The notes beneath the pieces were generated by a model. That model was not told the DNA's origin. It saw only the letters and a list, made by a program, of their open reading frames with translations, and searched no databases. The translations under genes and the position numbers were made by a program. From Mansonella perstans (taxonomy: Eukaryota; Nematoda; Chromadorea; Rhabditida; Onchocercidae): a stretch of 64,000 bases of DNA. The DNA lies in the NCBI GenBank assembly GCA_037074765.1, contig JBAMDO010000057.1, forward strand, positions 1-64,000, read 5' to 3'. Below, in pieces: positions 53,601-64,000 of the stretch. Positions within the stretch are counted from its first letter, which is position 1, and each line of letters starts with the position of its first letter.

Positions 53601-54414
53601 ATGGCTCATCGTAATCGGAATATACGAGGCATACTTCCCTACCACCTTAAATTTTGTTGATTAAGCAAATAAGTGTTTCCTGCAGTTTTCTGGTTGTCGC
53701 CGATCATATATTGAATTTAAACATTGCTAGTTGTCGAAGTGTTTTCTAAACTCGATTTCTAATTATTGTTTTCAAAGCACTGTCACTACTAACACGGGTG
53801 CTTTATAACAATTTTTTCTGTACCACTTTCTTTTCTTTATTGTAAGTCTCAAAAGAATAATATATTCGAAAATATGATGATTCCACTTTGAATGATTAGC
53901 AATTTGTTTCAAATGGAAAATCACGATTTTCAATTTGAGAGAAAATTCCTGAGACAAGCTATTAATAAATTAAGATTTCAATTAAAAAACTGATTACATC
54001 GTGGTGAACAGTAATCGTTCGACCCATGTGGCGCATGATTGTAGTAAGAATTAATTTCATCAGCTGCTGCAAATTATTGCGTACTTTATGAAAAAATATA
54101 AAAAATTATCAGTACGAAATATATTAAAACGATGAATTTTTTACTCACTCGATTTTGAACTTTGCCACCAATATTGTTTGGCTCCTTCGATTACTTCAAC
54201 ATCAGTTTCCGATGGATCACTGTCGTATTCTGAATATATCAAATGGACGCCTCGACCTAAAAATTTTTCGCCAGCATGTTTTCTAAAAAAAATTATCTTT
54301 CCTAGGAAACTGAAAGCACCACTGGTGGTAAATGTAACATCGTCATAATAGATGATCGCGGGTAACATTTTCATGGTCATTCACACCTTCCTCATCCACC
54401 AGTGGTGAGTTCAT
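50636..54414 (-). CDS. Micro-exon gene: novel 323-residue acidic protein built from symmetric phase-1 exons
   Basis: I do not recognise the family. Fourteen exons: 54414-54387 (ATG), 54256-54149, 54066-53998, 53645-53541, 53295-53203, 53112-53080, 52792-52694, 52575-52540, 51845-51768, 51613-51554, 51378-51322, 51209-51162, 51013-50960, 50739-50636 (TAA). Lengths 28, 108, 69, 105, 93, 33, 99, 36, 78, 60, 57, 48, 54 and 104 nt total 972 = 324 codons. All 12 internal exons are multiples of three and every junction is phase 1, so any skipping keeps frame. Exons 2, 4, 5 and 7 each encode a copy of GRExxLIYSxYxEPxSE plus xDVE, so they arose by exon duplication. The other exons are Ser/Asp/Glu/Asn-rich. 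No signal peptide, membrane span or Cys pattern appears; the first exon is MNSPLVDEE. The repeated Tyr motif (YDEP) resembles phosphotyrosine SH2 ligands, which is inference only. It is probably intracellular. It shares a 194-bp upstream region with the plus-strand gene at 54609. Confidence 0.75.
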
Positions 54415-54608
54415 AATATTGCAGTTGTAAGACAACCGTTTGTGATACAGACAAAAGTGGGCAATAACAATAATGAAGACAACTCATTTATTTTATAATT
54501 TTCTGATTTTCCAGAATTTTAGGACCGAAAAGTAATTTACATGAGATTTAACGGAAATAATTGCATTTCCGAAGTAAAGTGTCTAGAAGTGAAGTAGTTT
54601 GCTGAAGG
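54415..54608. promoter_or_regulatory. Shared divergent 5' region of the micro-exon gene (-) and the small membrane protein gene (+)
   Basis: Only 194 bp separate the two start codons, so any promoter elements are likely shared or overlapping. AT-rich; no TATA or other element can be named confidently. Confidence 0.5.
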
Positions 54609-55139
54609 ATGGCTGTTCTCACAATTATCATAATTATTGCCATTGTTGCTATTTTCTATTTCTTCTTTTATAAAAAACAGGTTGTTTTTTAGTCAGGAAA
54701 CTGAAATCTATTCCTTTTTTGTGAGACTGGAACATATTAAAGGGAATATGAGAAGCAATTATTTCCAAGTAGAAGTTTTTTTAGGAGAATGCATCAAGAA
54801 ATGTCGAAGGGAGAGTGGCATCACCAGGGTTTAGACCTGATTCCAATTTTCAAGGCAGTACTGCAACTGTAGAGGTTGGTCTCTTAGTTTTTTTTCCGGA
54901 ATTCGTGAAATTCACTGCCTTGGCTTGTTTTGAATTTCAATTTCAAATGAAAAAGAAGCATCAAACGAGAATAAAAAACAATCATCAAGCTGTTGCATAT
55001 CAGTTTAGTTCAGTTTTACTCCAGAATCTTTTATTCAGAATTTATTGGAAATAGGTTTACTTTTATGGCCTTTCAGAACTCAAAGTACTTAACTCCAGCA
55101 ATGACACGAGGACGTTCCATTCATATTAAACCAGCTTAA
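54609..55139 (+). CDS. 74-residue single-pass membrane protein, unknown function
   Basis: Three phase-0 exons: 54609-54680, 54785-54874 and 55077-55139 (TAA). The N-terminus MAVLTIIIIIAIVAIFYFFF followed by YKKQ is a clear membrane anchor with positive charges on its cytosolic side, so the remaining 50 residues probably face the cytosol (N-out, C-in). That tail (SPGFRPDSNFQ..., then NSKYLTPAMTRGRSIHI) is Ser/Asn/Arg-rich without a domain. Splice sites are good (CAG|GTTGTT, TTTTTTAG, GAG|GTTGGT, TTTCAG), and AATAAA follows about 50 nt after the stop. It is easy to miss because each exon is short. I do not recognise it. An uncleaved signal-anchor or a cleaved signal peptide is also possible, but no cleavage site is evident. 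Confidence 0.6.
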
Positions 55140-55187
55140 GAATTGTCAAATATTTCGATGCATGAAAAATATGTAAAAATATTGATG

Positions 55188-55193
55188 AATAAA
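55188..55193 (+). terminator. AATAAA polyadenylation signal for the 74-residue membrane protein gene
   Basis: Canonical hexamer 49 nt after the TAA stop. Confidence 0.6.
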
Positions 55194-55539
55194 TAGTGTT
55201 GTACAGAGGAAGAAAAACTCTCAAAACACAGATTCAAAAATATTGAAGCCCATATTGTTATTCGTCGGTGATTGGGCCCGATTGCTAAAAATTAACTTTT
55301 TTAATGATTTGAAAAATTCCTTTCATTAATAAGCCGTATATTTTATCATCGAAGAATTAATTTAAATGGTAAAGTTTTGTGTATAGATTAAGTTCGCTCA
55401 ACTTAATTGTTTAAACACTGATCTAAATTCTCGTAATGATAAGCTTGTTAGTGTCATCAGCTGTAAACATTGCAAAGCACTTTTCAAATTTTAAATTCAT
55501 TTCCCAAGTAGGTTAAAAGAAAACGTGAAAATTATTTAC

Positions 55540-58500
55540 CTTAGTGGACAAATTTTTTTGCAACAGCACAGTACTCCATCGAGTGTCTTTGCATGAGAAT
55601 ACGTCACATTATGTATACCATTACAAATATATGATCGAGATAGCCACAACAGAGTGTGTTTGCAGAAATTTAGCACAACTAATTCTGGTTTTTTCTTTAC
55701 CAATCTTGGTATTTCATCGATACATCCACGCTTAAAATTTTGACATTCAGAGGAATAGATGAAAGCAGGAGATTTTCACCAAGACCGATCCAAAGATCTA
55801 ACTGACCGAAAGTATTAGAAATTATAAAGAAGACTTGACTTAATTAATTAATATAAGTGTAGAGCAAAATAAAGCAAGGATAAAGCGTCAACAACTTTTT
55901 CCATCTCAAAAAGAGTTGAATTGTCGTGATTTGTTATTTGTTTTATATAAATTTTTGTAAAATGTAACTACTTTAGATTGTTAATTGTAATTAATGGAAC
56001 CACATTTCAGCAACTGACTCGTGTAATAAGACTTTCAACGATTATGAAATCTCCAAATTCGAATTTCTCATTATTTCGTTTTTTGTAAGGATTAATTTAG
56101 CCGTTCATCTATGAAGTTCATTTGTAAAAAAAACTAAACTTACTTCCTTTTCACCGTCAAAAGAATGAAAATCGAAGCATCCCAAATTTGTTTTACAATT
56201 TATTCGATGTAAATCATCCGTAACATAACATTTAGAGTAACCAGACGGTGCTCTGTCTCTTGAATAATGTTGCAATGCAAATGGTACTAAATTTTCAATT
56301 AAATTCTTGAAATCTGAAAAAAAAACTTAATCAATAAGCTATAAAATGGTTTATATCTGCTTAATTATCTTTTTTAAATTGAACTGAAGTTTTGATGGAA
56401 ATGTTAGTTAGTTTAAAAGTGGAATCAGTGGACCGTTGCATGGCCTAATTGATTTCGATTGACATCGCTGTACAAATGTATCACTTTCATGATGACTAAG
56501 CGTCTGAAAACGTTTAGAATTTTGAGTTTCAGCGGCTATTTTTATTGATGGTAATGCATATATACCAAAGGAGATGTTTTCATTGCTAATTTTAACAAAA
56601 GTAACACAAATCGGAGTACTGCTTGTTGCCTGAAATTAAAACAATTCCATTTATGCTTGGTTCTGATAAAAAAGAACTGATAAATAAAATTATGTATTTA
56701 AAAATAAAAAAAATAAAAACTTTTCCTGAAAATTTTTTCATGGTAATTCTGGATAAGATCAGGTTAGCAGTAGCCAATGAATAATGGCAATTAATGATTG
56801 TGAGTATAACGTGAAAAGAATAAATCTCATACGAAGTTTTTCCTCAAAATTTCAGTTCAATTTTTGGAAAAGCTGAATTCAATACTTTGATTACTAATCA
56901 GTAACTATTATTATTATATGATGTTTGCAGGATGTATTGTGAGAAAACTCAAGCGTTTCCACTGAAATTTGATTGACATCTTAAACTTGCTCAAGATATT
57001 CGGCATTTTAATGGAATTAAAACTTACCAATTTTCTGATCCTAATACCAGCAAAACTGACTTCCTGTTTAGTTGAATGTAAATTAATTGTTAATGGCCCT
57101 TTCTCATCACGGGCTTCATAGCAAGTTGGCCTAATAAAAGTATCTTTGTACTTTTTGAAATAATAGGGCATATTCTCATCGCAAGTCTCCTGCAAAATTA
57201 CTAAAGGATAAATTGAAAATAAAAAAGAATTAAATCAAATTTTATTGGAATGAATGAAAATGGATCAAAATGTTTTAGAATATTTCTTCCATTCAAATGG
57301 ACAAAATCCTTGTTATAATGATCTATTTATTGGTTGGGAAGTGATGAGCGACTGGATGTTACCGTAATATTAGATTTATTTTGGGAAGCTTCAAGAATTC
57401 GAAAAAAGACTATCAAGTGTTACCGGATGTGCTCAAAATGAGTAACATCAAGATTAGCTACTACACAAAGCAAAAACGATTTTGACCTGTTGCAGGAATG
57501 TGTTTTTTGTTAAAGTACATTATTTCTTGATTTTTTTGAATATTTCTTAACTAAAAAGTCCCCAGCTGTTGAAAATTTGCAAAAGACTTTATTTTAAAAT
57601 TTCAATTACTTTGTTACTGATAAATAAAATTTAGATTTCGTACAATTTTCTTTTTTTTTGGTAAATGACTGGCAAATGAATCCATCGAAAAACTGAGATT
57701 TGTCTTTCGCTGTTTGCATTCACATTTGAAAAATTGATAGGTGATAGGTTGATGTGTATAATCTTTTCGATGACAATTTTGTGGTCGCAGTGGGAACGCA
57801 TTCAATATCTCACAAACCATATTTCTATGTCAAAAAATCTTTAATTTTTGCTATTAATTTCAATTGATCAAAATTTCGGAAACTTACAGCAAAAATTAAT
57901 TCCAATTTAATGGTAGCTTTTTAAGGTCTTTTATAATGCTGCATGAAGTGCACAATCATGTCGCAATAAACAGCAAATAGTTTGTAAAGGCCAGCAGTTT
58001 CAAGTTCCGAGAATTCTCCATCCACTCATACTTTCAGTAAAATAGTAGCCCTTATGTGGAGCTTATAAATCGGACTTACTGGTCAGGGAATTCTTCACGC
58101 ATCAACCGATAAGTCATTTCTGGCTGATAAGAAACTCCAGGAATCAAGAGAATTTCTTGTTCGAAATCAAAATCAAATGATCGCCAACATACTGCAAAGA
58201 TAAAATGTATTCATGTCGCAAGCAGTGTTTTTTGGAAACTTTATTATTCGTGTTTTTTTGAAAAGTTTAGCGGCATCTGATATTCACTAAGTTTCTGTCT
58301 ATCTTTTTAAATAGCTGTTGGACTTACTTTTTGATAAGTCGCTCTTACTGCTCTTCGTAAAAAATTGCGTCAAATACGCTACGGCCTTTACGTGACATTC
58401 AAACACAACACTAAAATGTTTTTTCATGTCAGTTTCGCTAGTGAGTTTTAACACTTTTATTTCATAGAAATTACTGCAATTGTTGGTTGAATTTCCAATT

Positions 58501-61500
58501 GAAACTAGCGAAATTGAAGAAAGAAAATTAAAATTTTGTTGAAGGTTAAAGTTTGCTTGATGTGAGACAAACTTCAGATCTAAAATGCCTTATGTACAGA
58601 CACATCAAAAAGAATTCCTATTTAAACTTCAAATTTACTTCCGGACATTTGCAAAAAAGATACAATATGACAAAATCAAAATGATCCAACTTTTGCAAAT
58701 CCTCCAAATTTAGATCAATTTGATATTTGCTTTTGAAAAGATTGTTATTGCCCCAGTGATTACACAAATTTCCACGATTACAACAACATCGATATTGTGC
58801 TTCAATGCGAGATACGTATAATAAATTATTGAGACATTCCGGTCCAATTAGCTGACAAGAAACCCTTTCACTTGAACGACATGTGCTTTTCGTATCTGCT
58901 TTTGCAGCCAAGATTATACTAAAAGCATTTGAACTGTTATCTGTTTTTTATTTTTAATTATAACTGAAATGTAGTACACAAAAGACTTGACTGAAAATTG
59001 CACGAATTCGTGGGGATTTGATTGCCATAAAGTAATCCTGAAAATATTGGATAAACGCTTCCCACAAACTGATTTTTCTTGTGTCCTAATATAGAAGAAG
59101 GAATTATTTTATCAGAAATTAATACTAAATTTATCTTTGGCTGAAATTTTAGTCTCTTAAGCGCTGTCTGCACCAACAAATTTGGTGTCGATTTTTGAAG
59201 GCTTTTGAAGTTTGATGGAACATATTGCAGAACTTCAAGTAAGCCAGAAGCTCACTTTCATATTTATGAGACAAATGATCAATCATTGTCGATCTGAATT
59301 TAGAATAAATAGATTTGATCAATGACGTGGAGCATCCGAAAACAATTTACAACTGTGACAAGGGAGACGCTGTACTGACTGACGACAGTATAAAGATGGT
59401 GGTCGTAAGGTGAAAATTTTCTACCTTTCCGTTTGCCCTTGTTTAAATTTGATCCAAAAATCAGCGATACAATACTGAGTACGAAATGGTAAGTCTTTCC
59501 GTTTCAACCTATTCAGTTTCTTGGAAACTTCGATATCTCGAGTGCTATATACCATAAATCGGCCAACAGCACAGTGCCAAAGTGGATAATTATGAGTTAC
59601 CGGAAGTTTTTTCTGGTCATCTCGAAAAGTATATGGCATTCAATGAATATTGAACAATATTCATTTTTAACTAATATTTGCACTCAAATTAAAGTTGAAA
59701 TCAGATAAACATTATGTAGAATTTAACCATTTTGCACATCGCAATTTTTGTTCAGCTATTTTTCCTTTGCAAAATATCATTTTTTACTACAAAGTCGAAA
59801 GTGACAACGATGAAGAGATAAGAAAGAGGAATAAAATATAAGAAAATTTTGCACAAAGTAAAAACATATTCATTAATTAAAATCTACTCAATCAAAAGTC
59901 AGTACTGTGTGAGATGATTACTGTGAAAAAGGAGAGATGTAACATCTCTGCATTATAAATTGAGCAAAGCTTAGTTAGCACTGAATTTAGCTCTTGAAAT
60001 TGGTTTATCGTAGCAATTGTTGTGATGCTATCACTGATATCAGTACGGCTTACCATCTGTTTCAGATTTGCTGTAGATGAAGTCTCGATACGTCCAAGAG
60101 CTTGTTCGCGCACTATTTATATTTGGGTTCAATTCTTTAGCTAAAAGGGAATTGCGAATTTCGAAATTTGTTTCCCATATCTTACGATTTGCTCTTACAT
60201 TTCTCATCGATTTATTAGATATTGTATATGCACAAAGTTCGGGTCTCACATAACAGCAGCAGAGTACAAAGTATTCCCGTGCCGATGAGTATTGGATGCA
60301 TTCACCATCCGGAATTCGCGAAGCACTGTGTGGTGCACAAAAATGACCTCGTAATGCTAGGTTCACTAGTGAATTCTGGAAAAAAGTTTGCATCGGCGTT
60401 TACGAAAAGTTTTGAGGAAAGAACTATATTTGAAATTAGAAAAAGCTATAAGTATATAAGAAAATCAAGGCAAACTTCTTTTTCTGTTTAAAATGTATTT
60501 TATTAAATTAATGTATGTAAAAGGATGCAGTCTTATCGAAAGAAGTCGATTAGCTTCCTATCTTATCTAGACCAGATTTTGGCCATGGGAGTTTTAGAAA
60601 TGAATTTCGACACATCAAATCATACGCTCTTGGCTACTTTATTTAATTACGTTAACTAACATACATTTTCACGTTCTGATGACTGCTCTGTCAAGTCAAT
60701 TGAGTTCCAATGCATTGCACCAAAATGCACCTTTGCTGGAGTATTTACATCAAGCATAAACATACAAGACGTATCACTATGCTAAACATTGAATCGTTTT
60801 TATAAACGAATTCGAAATGCCAATATTCGATATTCGGTCAAAAAAATTCCATTGAGTCCCGTCATGCCCTAATTTTAATTCTTTTTCAAAATTATTTTGA
60901 GATTTGAAACTGAAGATCAGTTTACTTCTTTTTCACCATCAACATTAATGCAGTAGCCGGAATCCTCCGGAAATATTGTTTCTGCTGTGTCATCTGAATC
61001 TTTATGACTACGCCTGTAGAATTCCGTAGCAAGATCTTCGATTATTTCTTGATCCGTTTTGTTCTGCAGGATTCAAAACTGTTGCAAATAAGATTGCGCA
61101 TATTATGAGGAAAATTGCTTTGAAGAAAGAGGAACTATGTCACCAAAGTCTTATTCATGAACGAATATCCACTTTAACTATTTCATAGTGAAAATTAACA
61201 AATTCGCAAGATGATGTAAAAATAATAAAAATTTGTTATGAATTATCTACGTTTATTGTGATTTACCTCGTAATGTTCACACTGTTTACAACAATAATAT
61301 ATAACATCGACAAGAATTTTTTGTCGCTCTTCAGTTTTAGCTTCATTTTTTTTCACTTTCAAATCACTAAAACAATTTGTATCCAACTGTTACAATTCTT
61401 TGAAATTTATATATATAAATCAGGAAAAGTCGATTAGCAACCACTTCCAGTATGTATAGCAATCTTCTTGATGTTGTTGTAACCAACAATTGACATTTTT

Positions 61501-62618
61501 CAGATTTTTTGAAAACATTTTATTTTAAGTTTTAATGTAATTGAACATTTAGGAGCTATTTGATTGCTGAGGATCAGCTCGCTATCATATATTTTTGAAT
61601 AATTGAAATTTACATTGAAGTTCATCACTTCTTAAAAGAAATATGTAAATCCGAATTTTAGAATAAAAGAATATTTCCAAATTCGAATTTAGTTTCGAAA
61701 AATACTAACACGTAGGAAATATTTGTAGTAACGTTCATGAATGAAAAACCATAAACTCCGTTAACAGATTTATTGCATCGCAAATAGATATTATCTTCCA
61801 ACAAACGTGACATGCCGTTCCGGTAAAGATGAAATTCTGTTGCCGATACCAAATCAATTGCCCACCAACAAAATGGCTTCATAATTTTTTAAAAATTAGC
61901 ACAAAATTTTAGCAATAGGTTTTATACATATTAGATAATCTTATGACCAATGTAAGAAATTAAAATAATCTTCGAAATTGACCACAAAAACAGGTTAGCA
62001 GATTCATTAGGTGTACGGCCTTTGCAGTTAAGGTATAAATATCACAATAGCAACGAATTGGGTAAGCGAAATTGAATGTGAGATATTTTATACGACAAAT
62101 TCTTGCTCTACCCACAGTTAAAGAAAAAGACCTAAAATGGGTCTTTGCCAAGTAAGGAAACTTCAACTCCTAGTTCTTCCATTGATGAAGCACATAATCT
62201 TCCAGCTCGCAAGAAATAATGCCTTGTTTTTTGAATGTATGACTTCTCTTTAAAATATTCTTCTAATGCAACAGGAGGATTTTAAAGAAATGTGATTTAA
62301 CTGGAACTTACAGTTAAAATGCAGCGTGAAGCACCAACAAAGGTTTCTTTTCTTACTGTTAGAGAACCTGAAAACATTAAATCCGGTATTTCTCAAGTTT
62401 TATTATTTTATCTTTAGTCAATCTTTTGGCAAACTTACTCCAATTATTGGACTGCCAAATAGCTCAACTGAAAAAGCAAAATAGAAATGTCAACTGATCA
62501 TCGGAGAACGTCAGCTTTTTAATATGAATTTCTTTTTTTAAAATTTAACAATTTTACCGAATTCAATGCTCAATATTAACAACATCGAAAGTTTAGGAAT
62601 TAGTGAAGTAGCAACCAT
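55540..62618 (-). CDS. Long cysteine-rich modular protein, probably secreted; Ly6/TFP-like CC(C)..LC motifs
   Basis: Starts with a signal peptide exon (62618-62558, ...LIPKLSMLLILSIEF). Supported exons after it: 62467-62435, 62367-62312, ~61882-61710, 61366-61267, 61063-60926, 60375-60186, 60140-60054, 59620-59425, 59085-58978, 58918-58639, a piece ending ~58330, 58191-58080, 57824-57644, 57189-57028, 56629-56434, 56313-56144, 55678-55540. Consecutive junctions keep phase from 61882 to 60926, from 60375 to 58639, from 58191 to 57644, and from 57189 to 56144; links elsewhere are uncertain. Modules of 70-100 residues carry spaced Cys and end in Y-x-x-C-x-C-like motifs: QYRCCCNRGNLCN, YFVLCCCYVRPELC, VIYYCCKQCEHYE, YQFFKCECKQ, VLCCCKKICP. 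Exons 61063 and 56313 both end DGEKE before the donor. The C-C-x4/5-LCN ending recalls Ly6/activin-receptor-type three-finger domains (inference). It might be two or three tandem genes rather than one. The 3' end is not located. Confidence 0.5.
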
Positions 62619-63206
62619 TTCGAAATGGGATTAATCTATGCAATAAACTTTTTTGTATCAAAGAAAGTCATTTAAAATTATGTTTTGTTCTTGAAATATT
62701 CACAACTCGTTCTTCATTCCAAACTTTGCATTTCTTTCATTCTCAAATATTTGCTTTTTAAAATCGAAATTCAAAAAGAAAAAAAAGATTAAATAATTTA
62801 ATCCTCATTTCTACTGTGCTTCAATTAAATGCCGCTTGAAAACATTAGAAATTAAAAATTTCTTTCTCTATTTCAGTAAAATCACTAGCGTAAGTATCTT
62901 TTTCAGATTGACAGAAATAAATGCAGAAGAACTGAATCATCTTCTGTCATCAAACTTCTACGAGGGGTAGTTTTTTTTTGATCTGAAAATATCTCAGCAT
63001 TTGTGAGCAAAAGATAGGAATTTATTATTGATATTACTGAGAAGGAACACTCCATGATATTTTGCTGTCCGGTGAGTAATAGCTCTTTCTTCCTTCTCCT
63101 TTATGTTGCTGCTTATAAATCGGTCTGTCCATTGAAATTTATTTTCAATATTACTAATAAAATAACGAAAAACGCGACGTATATTTTCTTGGAGAAAAGT
63201 TCAACA
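62619..63206. promoter_or_regulatory. Divergent 5' region between two secreted-protein genes
   Basis: 588 bp between the start of the cysteine-rich gene (-) and the Cys/Gln-rich gene (+). AT-rich. A plus-strand ATG followed by a donor (ATGATATTTTGCTGTCCG|GTGAGT, 63054-63071) may be a 5' exon of the right-hand gene. Confidence 0.4.
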
Positions 63207-64000
63207 ATGTTCAATCACTGCCTTGTTTCTCTTACTATTACTGTTGTAATTACTGTCATTAACAATGAAGCATTCATTCTACAGGTATTCATTCTCGTCC
63301 ATTATCACTGATCTCAACCAATCTATGGCTTTATGAATAAATATTCTTTGCTCCATTATGAACAATTCATTATACAGTTAGACAAAAAATCTTATTTCAT
63401 ATTCATAATCATTTCAGTTACTGTGATACGATTTGTTAGTTTTTAGAAATCACTCGTAAAAAAATTACGAATGTTGATTATAAATGCGCTAATCATATTA
63501 AAAAGTTTATATTTGTGTTTTTGTTGATCGCTTTTATTGGAAGAAATTTTTGATATAACAGTTGAACATTTTGTGAAGGACTGTAGATTGTTGCGATCAA
63601 AAATGACCCCGGTCTCGTAAAGCAATTAATCCATTTTTTGGGTTAATTAATTTATTGCTATGGAAGGATTTTTGTAATTATAAGTTCATACCTGATGCAG
63701 AGTTGAAAATATTGAATGAAGTATAGAGACTTCAATGTTTCAGTGCCAGAATTGTCGGTGCATACCGGATTATTGTCAGCAGACGGTACCACGATCATTA
63801 TGCCCTTGTGATGGGGTGCAAACACAGTGTAGTCAAGCAACAACTGGAATGCAAACTGTGTTTACTGGTGTATCAAATACACACCAACAACAACCATTTG
63901 TGTTACCGCAGACCATAAAATATTTCGTCATTCAACAACCATTTCAACAGCCACTACCAGCCCAAATAACAGGCCAACAACTGATGATAGGAAGCCAACA
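63207..64000 (+). CDS. Secreted Cys- and Gln-rich protein, 5' part only (runs off the window)
   Basis: Exon 1 (63207-63284) encodes a signal peptide, MFNHCLVSLTITVVITV then INNEAFILQ. Exon 2 starts at 63744 after TTCAATGTTTCAG, in phase 0, and is open to the window edge (85 codons). It begins CQNCRCIPDYCQQ, then LCPCDGVQTQC, so seven Cys lie in about 30 residues. It then becomes Gln/Pro/Thr-rich (HQQQPFVLPQ, VIQQPFQQPLPAQ). This layout, a small disulfide knot followed by a low-complexity Q/P tail, suits an extracellular structural or cuticle/eggshell-type protein, but I recognise no family. The donor is CAG|GTATTC. Confidence 0.65.

Noticed and set aside
60222..60491. 89-codon plus-strand frame
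   Set aside because: Antisense to a Cys-rich exon with good splice sites (60375-60186).
61658..61882. MKPFCWWAIDL as a separate gene start
   Set aside because: No hydrophobic leader, and the exon joins in phase to the next three exons of the Cys-rich model; the upstream acceptor remains uncertain.
1..64000. Transposons, CRISPR arrays, rRNA or tRNA genes
   Set aside because: None recognised. No transposase or reverse-transcriptase motif, no terminal repeats with target duplications, no regularly spaced direct repeats, no cloverleaf I could defend by eye.

Overview
The window is AT-rich eukaryotic DNA from a nematode, most likely a filarial or other spirurid worm. The genes are cut into many short exons with GT..(T)TTCAG introns, and several starts sit a few bases after a trans-splice-like acceptor. 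Three adjacent genes (ATP synthase subunit f, thymidylate kinase and an EVI1/PRDM-type zinc-finger gene) match, from memory, the Caenorhabditis elegans R53 cluster (R53.4, R53.2, R53.3 = egl-43). No ORF of a single-exon gene is convincing, so I rebuilt gene models by hand from exon reading frames, splice sites and codon phase. Almost every junction quoted below keeps frame; the exceptions are stated.

Layout. 0.4-0.7 kb (-): last exon of an unidentified gene with an 11-residue repeat and a Cys cluster. 1.3-12.9 kb (+): a 31-exon anillin-family gene (anillin homology and PH domains at the C-terminus). 13.6-14.8 kb (+): mitochondrial ATP synthase subunit f. 15.5-16.5 kb (+): dTMP kinase. 18.1-32.4 kb (-), 5' end not found: egl-43-type PR-domain plus six-zinc-finger transcription factor with a CtBP motif. 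A small plus-strand gene (29.7-35.1 kb) is interleaved with its 5' half. 39.1-49.3 kb (-): complete anoctamin (TMEM16), about 1,000 residues, all six Ca2+ ligands present.

50.6-54.4 kb (-) holds the most unusual locus. It is a 14-exon gene for a 323-residue acidic protein of no family I recognise. All 12 internal exons (33-108 nt) are multiples of three and are phase 1-1, and four of them carry diverged copies of one 21-residue module. Head-to-head with it, 194 bp away, is a 74-residue single-span membrane protein (54.6-55.1 kb, +).

55.5-62.6 kb (-) is a long cysteine-rich, probably secreted modular protein, also apparently grown by exon duplication. Divergent from it is the start of a secreted Cys/Gln-rich protein that runs off the window (63.2-64.0 kb, +). 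So the left two thirds are conserved housekeeping and developmental genes, and the right third is lineage-specific, exon-shuffled extracellular or signalling proteins. I saw no transposon, CRISPR array, rRNA or tRNA.
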